Both the position numbers and the translations under genes were made by a program. A stretch of 64,000 bases of DNA from Pseudacidovorax sp. (lineage in GTDB: Bacteria; Pseudomonadota; Gammaproteobacteria; Burkholderiales; Burkholderiaceae_C): positions 62,001 through 126,000 of the forward strand of contig NZ_JAGOPN010000017.1 of the NCBI RefSeq assembly GCF_017991995.1. Reading direction: 5' to 3'. Within the stretch, counting starts at the first letter, position 1, and each line of letters opens with the position of its first letter. Below the pieces are notes generated by a model that saw nothing but the letters and a program-made list of their open reading frames with translations, was not told where the DNA came from and ran no database searches. Shown piece after piece: positions 38,565-48,484 of this stretch.

Positions 38565-40691
38565 ATGACATCGACCCCCGCCACCCCCGCCGACGCCGTC
38601 CGCCACCAGATCCAGGGCGAGATCCTGCAGATCACCGTCGACAACCCGCCCGTCAACGCGCTGTCGGCCGCGGTGCGGCGCGGTCTGCTGGCCGCCATCG
38701 AGGCCGCGGACGCCGAACCGCGCGTCAAGGCGGTGCTGATCGTGGGGCAGGGCGCCAACTTCATCGCGGGTGCCGACATCCGCGAGTTCGGCCAGACGCC
38801 GCAGCCGCCCTCGCTGCCGGAGGTCTGCAACCGCATCGAGGCCTGCAGCAAGCCGGTGGTCGCCGCGCTGCGCGGTGCAGCCCTGGGCGGGGGGCTGGAG
38901 ATCGCCATCGCCGCTCACTACCGGGTGGCCCTGCCCGATGCCAAGCTGGGCCTGCCCGAGGTGCAACTGGGCCTGATGCCCGGTGCTGGCGGCACGGTGC
39001 GGGCGCCCCGTCTCATCGGTGCCGCGGCTGCGTTGGAGCTGATGCTCAGCGGCCGTCACGTCAAGGCCAAGGAGGCCCTGTCGCTGGGCCTGGTGGATCG
39101 CATTGCCGAAGGTGAAGATGCCGTGGCGGCGGGTCTGGCCTATGTCCAGGCGCTGCTGGCCGCCGACGCCTCGGTTCGCCGCACCCGCGACGCCCAGGGA
39201 CTGGCCGATCGGGCCGCTGCGCAGGCCGCCATCGACGCGGCCCGCGCCGACACCGCCAAGAAGTCGAAGAACCTGTTCTCGCCACACAAGATCGTCGAGG
39301 CCGTTCAGACCGCACTCGACAAGCCCTTCGACGAGGCCATGACGCTGGAGCGCCAGGCCTTCATGGCCTGCATCGACAGCCCACAGCGCGCCGGCCTGAT
39401 CCATGCCTTCTTCGCCGAACGCGAAGTGGTCAAGGTGCCCGAGGCCCAGGCCGCGCAGCCGCGCAAGCTGGACAAGGTGGGCATCGTCGGCGGCGGCACC
39501 ATGGGCGCGGGCATCGCCGTGTCGGCGCTGGACGCCGGCCTGCCGGTGGTGATGGTCGAGCGCGACGATGCGTCCATTGCGCGCGGCCAGGCCAACGTCG
39601 AAAAGGTCTACGACGGCCTGATCAAGAAGGGCCGCATGACGCCCGAGGCCAAGACGGCCGTCATGGCCCGCTTCAGCGGCAGCACCGACTACGCGGCCTT
39701 CGCCGACGTGGACCTGGTCATCGAGGCCGTGTTCGAGGACATCGAGGTCAAGAAGGCCGTCTTCAAGGAGCTGGACCGCGTCTGCAAGCCCGGCGCCGTG
39801 CTGGCCACCAACACCTCGTACCTGGACATCGATGCCATTGCTGCCAGCGTCTCGCGGCCGCAGGACGTCATCGGCCTGCACTTCTTCAGCCCGGCCAACA
39901 TCATGAAGCTGCTGGAGATCGTGGTGCCGGCCAAGGTGAGCGCCGACGTGGTCTCCACCGCCTTCGCGCTGGCCAGGAAGATGAAGAAGGTGCCGGTGCG
40001 CGCGGGCGTGTGCGACGGCTTCATCGGCAACCGCATCCTGGCCGTCTACAAGCAGGCCGCCGACTACATCATGGAAGACGGCGCCAGCCCCTATGAGATC
40101 GACGAGGCGGTGCGCGGCTTCGGCTATCCGATGGGCCCCTTCCAGGTGACCGACCTGGCCGGCGGCGACATCGGCTGGGCCACGCGCAAGCGCCGCGCCG
40201 CCACGCGCGACCCCAAGGCCCGCTATGTGGAAGTGGCCGACCGCGTGTGCGAACGCGGCTGGTTCGGCCAGAAGACCGGCCGCGGCTTCTACCTGTACCC
40301 CGAAGGCGCCCGCACCGGCCAGCCGGACGCCGAAGTGCTGGCCATCGTGGACGCCGAACGGCAGAAGAAGGGCATCACGCCGCGCAAATTCACGCCCGAG
40401 GAAATCATGCGCCGCTACATGGCCGCCATGGTCAATGAGGGCGCCAAGGTGGTCGAGGAGGGCATCGCCCTGCGGCCGCTGGACGTGGACGTGACCTTCC
40501 TCTATGGCTACGGCTTTCCGCGCTTCCGCGGCGGCCCGATGAAGTACGCCGACATGGTCGGCCTGCCGAAAGTGCTGGACGACATCCGCAGCTTCGCCAA
40601 GGAAGACCCGCTCTTCTGGAAGCCGGCGCCGCTGCTGGAGAAACTGGTGGCCGAGGGCCGCGACTTCTCGAGCCTGAACCAGGCGCGCTGA
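38565..40691 (+). CDS. Fused enoyl-CoA hydratase / 3-hydroxyacyl-CoA dehydrogenase
   Basis: A 708-residue bifunctional beta-oxidation enzyme of the FadB/PimF/peroxisomal type. The crotonase domain covers about residues 10-190 ([30 protein letters not shown], then [17 protein letters not shown] with the second catalytic Glu). The NAD domain starts at [18 protein letters not shown] near residue 305, and the C-terminal dehydrogenase domains reach about 700 ([30 protein letters not shown]). GGAGAC at 38550-38555 serves ATG 38565. It heads the operon, which has no thiolase, so the final cleavage must be supplied elsewhere. Confidence 0.93.
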   Translation: MTSTPATPADAVRHQIQGEILQITVDNPPVNALSAAVRRGLLAAIEAADAEPRVKAVLIVGQGANFIAGADIREFGQTPQPPSLPEVCNRIEACSKPVVAALRGAALGGGLEIAIAAHYRVALPDAKLGLPEVQLGLMPGAGGTVRAPRLIGAAAALELMLSGRHVKAKEALSLGLVDRIAEGEDAVAAGLAYVQALLAADASVRRTRDAQGLADRAAAQAAIDAARADTAKKSKNLFSPHKIVEAVQTALDKPFDEAMTLERQAFMACIDSPQRAGLIHAFFAEREVVKVPEAQAAQPRKLDKVGIVGGGTMGAGIAVSALDAGLPVVMVERDDASIARGQANVEKVYDGLIKKGRMTPEAKTAVMARFSGSTDYAAFADVDLVIEAVFEDIEVKKAVFKELDRVCKPGAVLATNTSYLDIDAIAASVSRPQDVIGLHFFSPANIMKLLEIVVPAKVSADVVSTAFALARKMKKVPVRAGVCDGFIGNRILAVYKQAADYIMEDGASPYEIDEAVRGFGYPMGPFQVTDLAGGDIGWATRKRRAATRDPKARYVEVADRVCERGWFGQKTGRGFYLYPEGARTGQPDAEVLAIVDAERQKKGITPRKFTPEEIMRRYMAAMVNEGAKVVEEGIALRPLDVDVTFLYGYGFPRFRGGPMKYADMVGLPKVLDDIRSFAKEDPLFWKPAPLLEKLVAEGRDFSSLNQAR

Positions 40692-40771
40692 GCCGGTCTT
40701 TCATTTCTTTTTTCGAGCATGCGTTCATGCGCCGGCAGGCGCAGGGCCGTGCTCATCCCAAAGGACCACCG

Positions 40772-41968
40772 ATGGACCTGAAATTCACGGCCGAGGAAGA
40801 GGCCTTCCGCAGCGAGGTGCTGCAGTTCCTGCGTGAGAAGCTGCCCGCGCGCATCGCCGACAAGGTCAGGCGCGGGCTGCGCCTGACGCGCGAGGACATG
40901 GCCGAGTGGCACGGCATCCTCAACGAGCGCGGCTGGCTGGCCAACCACTGGCCCAAGCAGTACGGCGGCCCGGGCTGGGGCGCGGTGCAGAAGTTCATCT
41001 TCGAGAACGAATGCGCCCTGGCCGGCGCGCCGCGCATCGTGCCCTTCGGCGTCAACATGCTCGGGCCGGTGCTCATCAAGTACGGCAGCGAGGCGCAGAA
41101 GCAGTACTGGCTGCCGCGCATCCTGAGCGGCGAAGACTGGTGGTGCCAGGGCTATTCCGAACCCGGCTCGGGCTCGGACCTGGCCTCGGTCAAGACCACG
41201 GCCGTGCTGGACGGCGACCATTACGTGGTCAATGGTCAGAAGACCTGGACCACGCTGGGCCACCACGCCAACATGATCTTCTGCCTGGTGCGCACCAACC
41301 GCGAGGCCAAGGCCCAGTCGGGCATCAGCTTCCTGCTGGTGGACATGGATTCGCCCGGCGTGGAGGTGCGGCCCATCATCACGCTGGACGGCGAACACGA
41401 GGTCAACGAAGTCTTCTTCTCCGACGTGCGCGTGCCGGCTGCCAACCTGGTGGGCGAGCAGGACAAGGGCTGGACCTATGCCAAGTACCTGCTGACCTAC
41501 GAGCGCACCAACATCGCGGGCGTGGGCTTCTCGGTGGCCGCGCTCGAGAAGCTCAAGCGCATCGCCGCCAAGGTGCAGCGCAACGGCCGGCCGTTGGCGC
41601 AGGACCCGCTCTTCGCCGCGCGCCTCGCCAAGGTCGAGATCGATCTGGAGAACATGAAGACCACCAACCTGCGCGTGATCGCCGCCGTGGCCGGTGGCGG
41701 TGTGCCGGGGGCGGAAAGCTCCATGCTCAAGATCCGCGGCACCGAGATCCGGCAGGAAATCTCCTCGCTGGCGCGCCGCGCCATGGGCCCTTATGCGCAG
41801 CCCTTCATCGAGGCCGCGCTGCACGCAGGCTGGGACGAGCCCGCCGTCGGCCCCGAGGAGGCTGCGCCGCTGGCCGCGCAGTACTTCAACAACCGCAAGC
41901 TGTCGATCTTCGGCGGCTCCAACGAGATCCAGAAGAACATCATCTCCAAGATGATCCTCGGCCTATGA
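40772..41968 (+). CDS. pimC: Acyl-CoA dehydrogenase, PimC-like large subunit
   Basis: A 398-residue acyl-CoA dehydrogenase most like the pimeloyl-CoA dehydrogenase large subunit. It has WLANHWPKQYGGPGWG near residue 50, FAD/substrate site QGYSEPGSGSDLASV and NGQKTWTTLGHHAN, candidate catalytic Glu244 in TYERTNIAG, and C-terminal FGGSNEIQKNIISKMILGL. AAGGA lies 7 bases upstream of ATG 40772. Its stop overlaps the start of the next dehydrogenase by ATGA, and such tight pairs form heteromeric flavoproteins in which the subunits share FAD sites. The symbol is by similarity; pimelate itself is unproven. Confidence 0.8.
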   Translation: MDLKFTAEEEAFRSEVLQFLREKLPARIADKVRRGLRLTREDMAEWHGILNERGWLANHWPKQYGGPGWGAVQKFIFENECALAGAPRIVPFGVNMLGPVLIKYGSEAQKQYWLPRILSGEDWWCQGYSEPGSGSDLASVKTTAVLDGDHYVVNGQKTWTTLGHHANMIFCLVRTNREAKAQSGISFLLVDMDSPGVEVRPIITLDGEHEVNEVFFSDVRVPAANLVGEQDKGWTYAKYLLTYERTNIAGVGFSVAALEKLKRIAAKVQRNGRPLAQDPLFAARLAKVEIDLENMKTTNLRVIAAVAGGGVPGAESSMLKIRGTEIRQEISSLARRAMGPYAQPFIEAALHAGWDEPAVGPEEAAPLAAQYFNNRKLSIFGGSNEIQKNIISKMILGL

Positions 41969-43107
41969 ACTTCGAGCACACCGAAGACCGCCGCATGCTG
42001 GCGGATTCCCTGGACCGCTTCATCGCCGACCAGTACGGCTTCGAGGCGCGCGACCGCATCGCAAAGAGCGACGAGGGCTTCAGCCGCGCGCACTGGGCGC
42101 AGCTGGCCGAGATCGGCGCCGTCGGCGCGTTGCTGCCCGAGGCCGTGGGCGGCTTCGGCGGCACCGGCTTCGATGTGGCCGTGGTGTTCGAGAGCCTGGG
42201 CAAGGGCCTGGTGGTCGAGCCCTTCCTCGGCGCGTTGGTGGTGGGCCAGGCGCTGGCCGCCGCGGGCAGCGAGGCGCAGCAGGCCCGCGTCGCCGACCTG
42301 GTCGATGGCAGCACCCTCGCCGCGCTGGCGCATGACGAGCCCGGCTCGCACTACGACGCCCACCGCGTGGCGACGCGCGCCGTGCGGCAGGGCGAGGGCT
42401 GGCGCCTCGATGGCGCCAAGGCCGTGGTGGCGCTCGGCGCGCAGGCCGACCTGCTGCTGGTCTCGGCCCGCACCGGCGGTGCCATCGACGATGCGCAAGG
42501 CCTCTCGCTCTTCCTGGTGCCCGGCGATGCGCCCGGCCTGATGCGCCGCGACTGCCCGCGCATCGACGGCGGCCGCGTGGCCGAGCTGACGCTCGACGGC
42601 GTGCAGTTGCCCGCCGATGCACTGCTGGGTGCAGAAGGCGAGGGCGCGGCCATTCTGGAGCGCGCCACCGGCTGGGGCGTGCTGGCCCTGTGCGCCGAGG
42701 CCCTTGGCGCCATGGAAGTCGCCAAGCGCGACACGCTCGAATACCTGCGCACCCGCAAACAGTTCGGCGTGCCCATCGGCAGCTTCCAGGCCCTGCAGCA
42801 CCGCATGGCCGACCTGCTGCTGGAAGTGGAGCAGGCCCGCTCGGCCGTCATCAATGCCGCTGCAGCCATCGACGACGACGACCGCCTGGCGCGCGAGAAG
42901 GCGCTGTCGGCCGCCAAGTACAGCATCGGCCGCATCGGCACGAAGGTGGCGGAAGAGAGCATCCAGCTGCATGGCGGCATCGGCATGACCTGGGAGCTGC
43001 CGCTGTCGCACTACGCCAAGCGCCTGGTCATGATCGACCACCAGTTCGGCGACGAGGACCACCACCTGGCGCGCTACATGGCGCTGGGCCAGGAGGTGCC
43101 GGCATGA
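41965..43107 (+). CDS. pimD: Acyl-CoA dehydrogenase, PimD-like small subunit
   Basis: A 380-residue partner of the preceding dehydrogenase, similar to the pimeloyl-CoA dehydrogenase small subunit (opens NFEHTEDRRMLADSLDRF). The central strand domain is weakly conserved, while the C-terminal helical domain has RTRKQFGVPIGSFQALQHRMAD and the FAD-contact LHGGIGMTWELPLSHYAKR. Glu232 in ILERATGW sits where a catalytic base occurs in some relatives. The overlap with both neighbours (ATGA at each end) shows one tightly coupled transcript. Confidence 0.8.
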   Translation: MNFEHTEDRRMLADSLDRFIADQYGFEARDRIAKSDEGFSRAHWAQLAEIGAVGALLPEAVGGFGGTGFDVAVVFESLGKGLVVEPFLGALVVGQALAAAGSEAQQARVADLVDGSTLAALAHDEPGSHYDAHRVATRAVRQGEGWRLDGAKAVVALGAQADLLLVSARTGGAIDDAQGLSLFLVPGDAPGLMRRDCPRIDGGRVAELTLDGVQLPADALLGAEGEGAAILERATGWGVLALCAEALGAMEVAKRDTLEYLRTRKQFGVPIGSFQALQHRMADLLLEVEQARSAVINAAAAIDDDDRLAREKALSAAKYSIGRIGTKVAEESIQLHGGIGMTWELPLSHYAKRLVMIDHQFGDEDHHLARYMALGQEVPA

Positions 43108-44303
43108 CGATGCGCCTGCCCCTGGAAGGCGTGCGCGTGCTGGATCTCTCACGTGTGCTGGCGGGCCCCATGTGCGCCCAGGCCCTGGGCGACCTGGGGG
43201 CGGAGGTCATCAAGGTCGAGCATCCCGGCCGCGGCGACGACACGCGCGACTGGGGCCTGCGCGTGGGCGCGCGCAACACCAGCTACTTCAACAGCGCCAA
43301 CCGCAACAAGCGCTCCATCGGCATCGATCTGGGCACGGCCGAGGGCCAGCAGCTCGCGCGCGAGCTGGCCGCCAAGTGCGACGTGCTGATCCAGAACTTC
43401 AAGTTCGGCGGCATCGAGAAGATGGGGCTGGGCTACGACGTACTGCGCGCGATCAACCCCGGCCTGGTGTACTGCTCCATCACCGGCTATGAGCGCGGCG
43501 GTGCCGAGAAGGCGCGCCCCGGCTACGACCTGGTCGTCCAGGGCGAGGCCGGCCTGATGGCACTGAACGGCGAGGAAGGGCAGGGCCCGCTCAAGTTCGG
43601 CGTGGCGGCGGTGGACATGTTCACCGGCATGTATTCGGCGCAGGCCATCCTCGCTGCGCTGTTCGACCGCCAGCGCACCGGCCAGGGCCGGCATGTGGAG
43701 ATGGCGCTGTACGACTGCGGCCTGATGATCACCGCCTACTACGGCATGGAAGCGCTGCTGCAGGGCGGCGATCCGCCCAAGTACGGGAATGCGCATCCGT
43801 CCATCGTGCCCTATGGCGTGTTCGATGCGGCCGACGGGCCGGTGGTGATCACCGTGGGCAACAACACGCAGTTCCAGCGCTTCTGCACCGACGTGATCGA
43901 GCGGCCCGAGATGGCCACCGACGAGCGCTATGCCACCAACCTGGCGCGCTCGCGCAACCGCCACACGCTGCTGCCCGAGTTGCGCGCCGAGCTGGCCAAG
44001 CGCCCGCGTGCGCTGCTGCTCGAACGCATGCGCGCTGCGGGCATTCCCTGTGGCGAGGTGCTGGGCCTGCTGGAAGCGTTGCAGTCCCAGCGCACCGCGG
44101 ATGCGGGGCTACTGACCCGCTATTCCGAGGGCGACGCGCAGGACGTGCCCGTGCTGGCACCGCCCTACCGCCTCGACGGCGCCCGCGTGCCCGTGCGCCG
44201 TGTGCCGCCAGGCCTGGCCCAGCATACCGACGACGTGCTGGGCGAGCTGCTCGGCCTGGACGCGGACCGCATCGCGGCGCTGCGGCAGTCCGGCGCCCTT
44301 TGA
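43104..44303 (+). CDS. CaiB/BaiF-type (class III) CoA transferase
   Basis: A 399-residue class III CoA transferase that moves CoA between acids, usually from succinyl-CoA or a product acyl-CoA. Family landmarks are GVRVLDLSRVLAGPMCAQ near residue 8, LGAEVIKVEHPGRGDDTR with the Glu-His of the CoA site, and the catalytic Asp region YDLVVQGEAGLM near 140. ATGA overlaps the PimD-like stop; AGGAGG lies 7 bases before the ATG. A ligase later in the operon gives a second way to activate the same acid. Confidence 0.92.
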   Translation: MTMRLPLEGVRVLDLSRVLAGPMCAQALGDLGAEVIKVEHPGRGDDTRDWGLRVGARNTSYFNSANRNKRSIGIDLGTAEGQQLARELAAKCDVLIQNFKFGGIEKMGLGYDVLRAINPGLVYCSITGYERGGAEKARPGYDLVVQGEAGLMALNGEEGQGPLKFGVAAVDMFTGMYSAQAILAALFDRQRTGQGRHVEMALYDCGLMITAYYGMEALLQGGDPPKYGNAHPSIVPYGVFDAADGPVVITVGNNTQFQRFCTDVIERPEMATDERYATNLARSRNRHTLLPELRAELAKRPRALLLERMRAAGIPCGEVLGLLEALQSQRTADAGLLTRYSEGDAQDVPVLAPPYRLDGARVPVRRVPPGLAQHTDDVLGELLGLDADRIAALRQSGAL

Positions 44304-44392
44304 CTTCTTTCCCGCGGCGGCATCCCACCCGGCTGGCCGCCGGCCTTTGCTGCCTTGACGACACGGTCCCACGAGGACCCGGAGACATTCCC

Positions 44393-45385
44393 ATGACCCA
44401 CCGCGCACCCATCGCCCGCCGCCTTCTTCTCGCCGCCGCGGCCGGCGCCCTCGGCCTGGCCGCACTTCCGGCCGTTGCCCAGGCCTGGCCCGACAAGCCC
44501 ATCAAGCTGATCGTGCCCTTCCCGCCGGGCGGCCCCACCGACACGGCTTCGCGTCTGGTCGGCCAGAAGCTGGCCGAGCGCCTGAAGCAGCCGGTGGTGG
44601 TGGAGAACCGCGCAGGCGCCTCCGGCACCATCGCCGCGCAGTTCGTCGCCAAGAGCACGCCGGACGGGTACACGCTCATGATGCTGGCCACGCCGACGCT
44701 GCTGGCGCCGCATCTGTACAAGAGCGCCGGCTACGACATGGCCAAGGACTTCGCGCCCGTCGCCACGGTGTACGACCTGCCCATCGTGATGGTGGTCAAC
44801 CCCACCGTGCTGCCCGACGTGAAGACGCTGCCCGAGCTGATCGCCAAGGCCAAGGCCGAAGGCGGCAAGCTCAACTACACCAGCTCGGGCCCCGGCAGCT
44901 TCGGCCACCTGACGACCGAGATGCTCAAGGACCTGGGCGGCTTCGACATGCAGCACATCGCCTACAAGGGCGGCACGCCGGCCGTGACCGACCTGCTGGG
45001 TGGCCAGGTGCCCGTGATGTATGCCGACCTGGTCGCGGCCCTGCCGCACATCCAGGCGGGCAAGCTCCGCGCCATCGCCGTCGGCTCGTCGCAGCGCATC
45101 GCGCAACTGCCGGACGTCAAGACGGTGGCCGAGCAGGGCTTCAAGGGCTTCGACGCCGTGTCCTGGGGCGGGCTGCTGGCGCCGGCCGGCACGCCGCAGC
45201 CTGTCATCGACCGCGTGAGCCGCGAGGTCAAGGCGATCCTGGCGGAGCCCGACATTGAGAAGCGCCTCATTCAGGCTGGCGCCATCGCCGAGTACCAGGC
45301 CCCTGCGCAGATGGCCAACCGCATGCGCACCGACTTCGACAAGTGGGGCAAGGTGATCCGCGACAAGCAGGTGGCGGTGAACTGA
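44393..45385 (+). CDS. Bug/TctC-type solute-binding protein
   Basis: A 330-residue Bug protein inside the acyl-CoA operon. The signal has tandem Arg (IARRLLLAAAAGALG) and ends PAVAQA. Domain features are WPDKPIKLIVPFPPGGPTD, VENRAGASGTIAAQFVAKST and HIAYKGGTPAVTDLLGGQ. It presumably captures the carboxylate that the CoA transferase or ligase activates. GGAGAC precedes ATG 44393. The stop overlaps the ligase start (TGATG). No TctAB membrane genes are in the operon. Confidence 0.92.
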   Translation: MTHRAPIARRLLLAAAAGALGLAALPAVAQAWPDKPIKLIVPFPPGGPTDTASRLVGQKLAERLKQPVVVENRAGASGTIAAQFVAKSTPDGYTLMMLATPTLLAPHLYKSAGYDMAKDFAPVATVYDLPIVMVVNPTVLPDVKTLPELIAKAKAEGGKLNYTSSGPGSFGHLTTEMLKDLGGFDMQHIAYKGGTPAVTDLLGGQVPVMYADLVAALPHIQAGKLRAIAVGSSQRIAQLPDVKTVAEQGFKGFDAVSWGGLLAPAGTPQPVIDRVSREVKAILAEPDIEKRLIQAGAIAEYQAPAQMANRMRTDFDKWGKVIRDKQVAVN

Positions 45386-47313
45386 TGGCTGCCGCCGCGT
45401 CTTCCTCCCAGGCCTGGCCGCCGCAGCATCTGCCGCTCGCCGCGCCGTTCCTGGTGCGCAGCCGGGCCGACATCGAGCGCCTGGCGGCCACGCCGCTGGC
45501 CGAGTCACTGCCTGCGCGCAGTACCTACGAGCTGATCCGCAACGCGGCACTGGCCTTCGGCGACAAGACTGCGCTCACCTTCCTGCGCGACGGCAACCCC
45601 GACACGCCGCCGGTGCGCTGGACCTATGCCGAGCTGCTGGCCCGCATGCACCAGACGGCCAATGCGCTGCATGCGCTCGGCCTGGGCCCCACGGACACCG
45701 TGGCGGCGCTTTTGCCCGGCTGTCTGGAATACCACCTGGCCCACTGGGGCGGTCAGGCGGCCTGCATCGTGCAGCCGCTCAATCCGCTGCTGACCGAGGA
45801 CAAGGTGGTGGCGCTGCTGCAGGCCACTGGCGCGAAGGCGCTGATCGCCTACGGCGCGCCCGAGGATGCGGACTACTGGGACAAGGCCATTCGGCTGCAG
45901 GCGCGCGTGCCCACCCTGCGGCATGTGCTGCGCGTGGCGCCGCAGGACGAGGCGCCGGCGGATGCGCCTGCACTGCCGCCCGGCGCGCTGCATTTCCATG
46001 AGGCGCTGGCGGCCCAGCCGGCCGACCGTCTGGTAAGCGGTCGCGTGATCGCCGCCGAGGACGTGGCGGCCTGCTTCCACACCGGCGGCACGACGGGTGC
46101 GCCCAAGCTCGCCCAGCACACGCACGGCAACCAGGTCTTCACCGCCTGGGCCAGCGTGGTCACACAAGGCACGAACAGCGCGGACGTGGGCATCGCGGGC
46201 TTTCCGCTGTTCCATGTGGCGGGCGTGCTGCCTGGCGCGCTGGCCTCGCTCTCGGCCGGCGCCGAGATCGTGATCCCGACCACGCTGCTGATGCGCAACC
46301 GCGAGGTGGTGCGCAACTACTGGAAGCTCGTCGAGCGCTACCGACCCACCGTGCTGGCCGCCGTGCCCACCATGCTGGCGGCGCTGGCCAACGTGCCGCT
46401 GGACGGCGCCGACATCTCCTCCATCACTTATTGCCGCACCGGCGCGGCGCCGCTGCCGGCGGAACTGGGCGCGCGCTTCGAGCGGCTGTTCGGCCTGCAT
46501 GTGCACGAGAGCTTCGGCATGACCGAGATGGCCGGCATCAGCAGCGTCACGCCGAGGGGCGTGCATGCGCCGGCCGGTTGCGTGGGCTTTGTGCCGCCGC
46601 ACGCGCAGGTGCGCATCGTCGCGCTCGATGCGCAGGGCGGCGCCAGCGCGCGAGAGGTGGCGCCGGGCGAGACCGGCATGGTGCTGTTCAAGTCGCCCAA
46701 CGTCTTTCCGGGCTACCTGGACCCGCGGGACACGGCCAAGGCCTTCACGCCCGATGGCTGGCTGGCCACGGGCGACCTCGGGCGGCTGGATGAACAGGGC
46801 CTGCTGCACCTGGCCGGTCGCGCCAAGGACCTGATCATCCGCGGCGGCCACAACATCGACCCCGGCATGCTGGAAGACGCCCTGGGCGCGCATCCCGCCG
46901 TGCAGACCTGCGCCGCCGTGGGTGCGCCCGATGCCTATGCGGGCGAGCTGCCGGTGCTCTTCGCCACCCTGCGGTCGGGCGCCGAGGCCACGGAGGCCGA
47001 GCTGCTGGCCTTCGCCAGCGCCCGCGTCGACGAGCCGCCGGCACGGCCGAAGTGGGTGGCGGTGCTGCCGACTTTGCCCACCACCAACGTGGGCAAGATC
47101 TACAAGCCCGAGCTGCGGCAGATGGCTGCGGTGGCGGTGGTGCGGCAGATCGTGGCGGGGCAGGGCGCAGACGCGGGCCGCGTGCGCATCGAACCCCAGG
47201 GCGCGGCCGATGTGGCCGTGTACCTGGGCGCCGACTGGACCGACGCTGCGCGCGAAGCGCTGAAGGCCGCGCTGGCGCCCCTGCCCGTGAAGGTGCACTT
47301 GCGGGACGGCTGA
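45385..47313 (+). CDS. AMP-forming acyl-CoA synthetase
   Basis: A 642-residue ANL-superfamily ligase. The P-loop is FHTGGTTGAPKLAQHTHGN near residue 232, the A5 motif is ESFGMTEMAGIS near 377, and the A7/A8 motifs are GWLATGDLG and RAKDLIIRGGHNIDP. The usual A10 lysine region reads TTNVGKIYKPELR. It activates an acid to acyl-CoA using ATP. It is longer than typical fatty acyl-CoA ligases by an N-terminal 60 residues and a C-terminal tail. Its ATG overlaps the previous stop. The substrate is probably that of the neighbouring binding proteins. Confidence 0.92.
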   Translation: MAAAASSSQAWPPQHLPLAAPFLVRSRADIERLAATPLAESLPARSTYELIRNAALAFGDKTALTFLRDGNPDTPPVRWTYAELLARMHQTANALHALGLGPTDTVAALLPGCLEYHLAHWGGQAACIVQPLNPLLTEDKVVALLQATGAKALIAYGAPEDADYWDKAIRLQARVPTLRHVLRVAPQDEAPADAPALPPGALHFHEALAAQPADRLVSGRVIAAEDVAACFHTGGTTGAPKLAQHTHGNQVFTAWASVVTQGTNSADVGIAGFPLFHVAGVLPGALASLSAGAEIVIPTTLLMRNREVVRNYWKLVERYRPTVLAAVPTMLAALANVPLDGADISSITYCRTGAAPLPAELGARFERLFGLHVHESFGMTEMAGISSVTPRGVHAPAGCVGFVPPHAQVRIVALDAQGGASAREVAPGETGMVLFKSPNVFPGYLDPRDTAKAFTPDGWLATGDLGRLDEQGLLHLAGRAKDLIIRGGHNIDPGMLEDALGAHPAVQTCAAVGAPDAYAGELPVLFATLRSGAEATEAELLAFASARVDEPPARPKWVAVLPTLPTTNVGKIYKPELRQMAAVAVVRQIVAGQGADAGRVRIEPQGAADVAVYLGADWTDAAREALKAALAPLPVKVHLRDG

Positions 47314-47360
47314 ACACCGCCCGACGATTTCAAGTGGAAGCAAGAAAAGGAGACAAGACC

Positions 47361-48368
47361 ATGACCTCGATCCAACCCTTCGGCCTGACCCGCCGCCACC
47401 TGCTGCGCGCCACCGCCGCAGTGGGTGCGGCCGGCCTGCTGCCCCTGGCGCAGGCCCAGTCCAGCTGGCCCGACAAGCCGATCCGCTTCGTCGTGCCCTT
47501 CAACGCCGGCGGCGCCACCGACATCGTGGCGCGCCTGCTGTCGGAGAAGCTCGCGCCGAAGCTGGGCCAGCCCATCGTGGTCGACAACCGTGGCGGCGCC
47601 GGCGGCATCCTGGGCACCGACATGGTGGCCAAGGCCGCGCCGGATGGCAGCACCTTCACCGTGGCGCTGAGCACGTCGCTGCTGATCAACCAGTTCCTCT
47701 ACAGCAAGCTGCCCTATAACCCCCAGAAGGACCTGGCGCTGGTGTCCCAGGTCGCGGTGGCGCCGGTGGTGCTGGCCGTGCATCCCAGCGTGCCGGCCAG
47801 GAACGCGCAGGAGCTGCTGGCCTATGTGCGCGCCAACCGCAGCAAGGTGTCGTACGGGTCCTGGGGCATCGGCTCCTATGCGCACCTGGGCGGCGCCTTC
47901 ATGAGCCGCAGCCAGAATGCCGACATGGCCCACGTGGCCTACAAGGGCGAGGCCCTGATGCTGCAGGACCTGATCGGCGGCCAGATCCAGATGGCCTTCG
48001 CCAGCGCGCTGGGCGCCAAGCCGCATGCCGACACCGGCCGGCTGCGGCTGATCGGCGTGACGGGCGAGCAGCGCATGGAGATCCTGCCGCAGTTGCCCAC
48101 GCTGGCCGAGCAGGGCATGCGCGAGGACGCCTACCGCATCGTCGGCTTCGTCGGCATGGCGGCCCCGGCGCGCACGCCGCCGGAGATCGTGCAACGCATG
48201 TCGCGCGAGGTGCAGCAGCTGTGCGAGCAGCCCGAGGTCAAGGCCCGCATCGTGGCCATGGGCTTCTCGGTGGCGGCCTCTACGCCGGAGGCTTTTGCCG
48301 CTGCCTACAGGCGCGACGCGCCGGCCTGGGAGGCGCTGGTGAAGGAGTCCGGCGCCAGCCTGGACTGA
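47361..48368 (+). CDS. Bug/TctC-type solute-binding protein (Tat-like signal)
   Basis: A 335-residue second Bug protein in the operon, separated from the ligase by 47 bases with AAGGAGA (47347-47353) before ATG 47361. Its signal contains LTRRHLLRATAAVGAAG, which looks Tat-dependent, unlike most of the family. The binding domain begins WPDKPIRFVVPFNAGGATD. It is only distantly similar to the upstream copy, so it may bind a different acid or the same one with another affinity. It ends the operon; a GC-rich double hairpin lies just downstream. Confidence 0.92.
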   Translation: MTSIQPFGLTRRHLLRATAAVGAAGLLPLAQAQSSWPDKPIRFVVPFNAGGATDIVARLLSEKLAPKLGQPIVVDNRGGAGGILGTDMVAKAAPDGSTFTVALSTSLLINQFLYSKLPYNPQKDLALVSQVAVAPVVLAVHPSVPARNAQELLAYVRANRSKVSYGSWGIGSYAHLGGAFMSRSQNADMAHVAYKGEALMLQDLIGGQIQMAFASALGAKPHADTGRLRLIGVTGEQRMEILPQLPTLAEQGMREDAYRIVGFVGMAAPARTPPEIVQRMSREVQQLCEQPEVKARIVAMGFSVAASTPEAFAAAYRRDAPAWEALVKESGASLD

Positions 48369-48385
48369 GCCGGAGGCCAGGACCG

Positions 48386-48428
48386 AAGGCGCATCGCGGC
48401 CAGCGGGTGGCATGCGCCTTCCACCCGC
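48386..48428 (+). other. Two mutually exclusive hairpins after the acyl-CoA operon
   Basis: AAGGCGCAT (48386-48394) pairs perfectly with ATGCGCCTT (48412-48420). GCGGGTGG (48403-48410) pairs perfectly with CCACCCGC (48421-48428). The pairings interleave, so they exclude each other or form a pseudoknot. There is no U tract. It lies between the last Bug gene and the patatin gene. Confidence 0.45.
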
Positions 48429-48484
48429 CTGGACCGATGGGCCCAGGTCGGCTGGCAGTCAAGCGGCTGGTGTCCAATGCGGCC

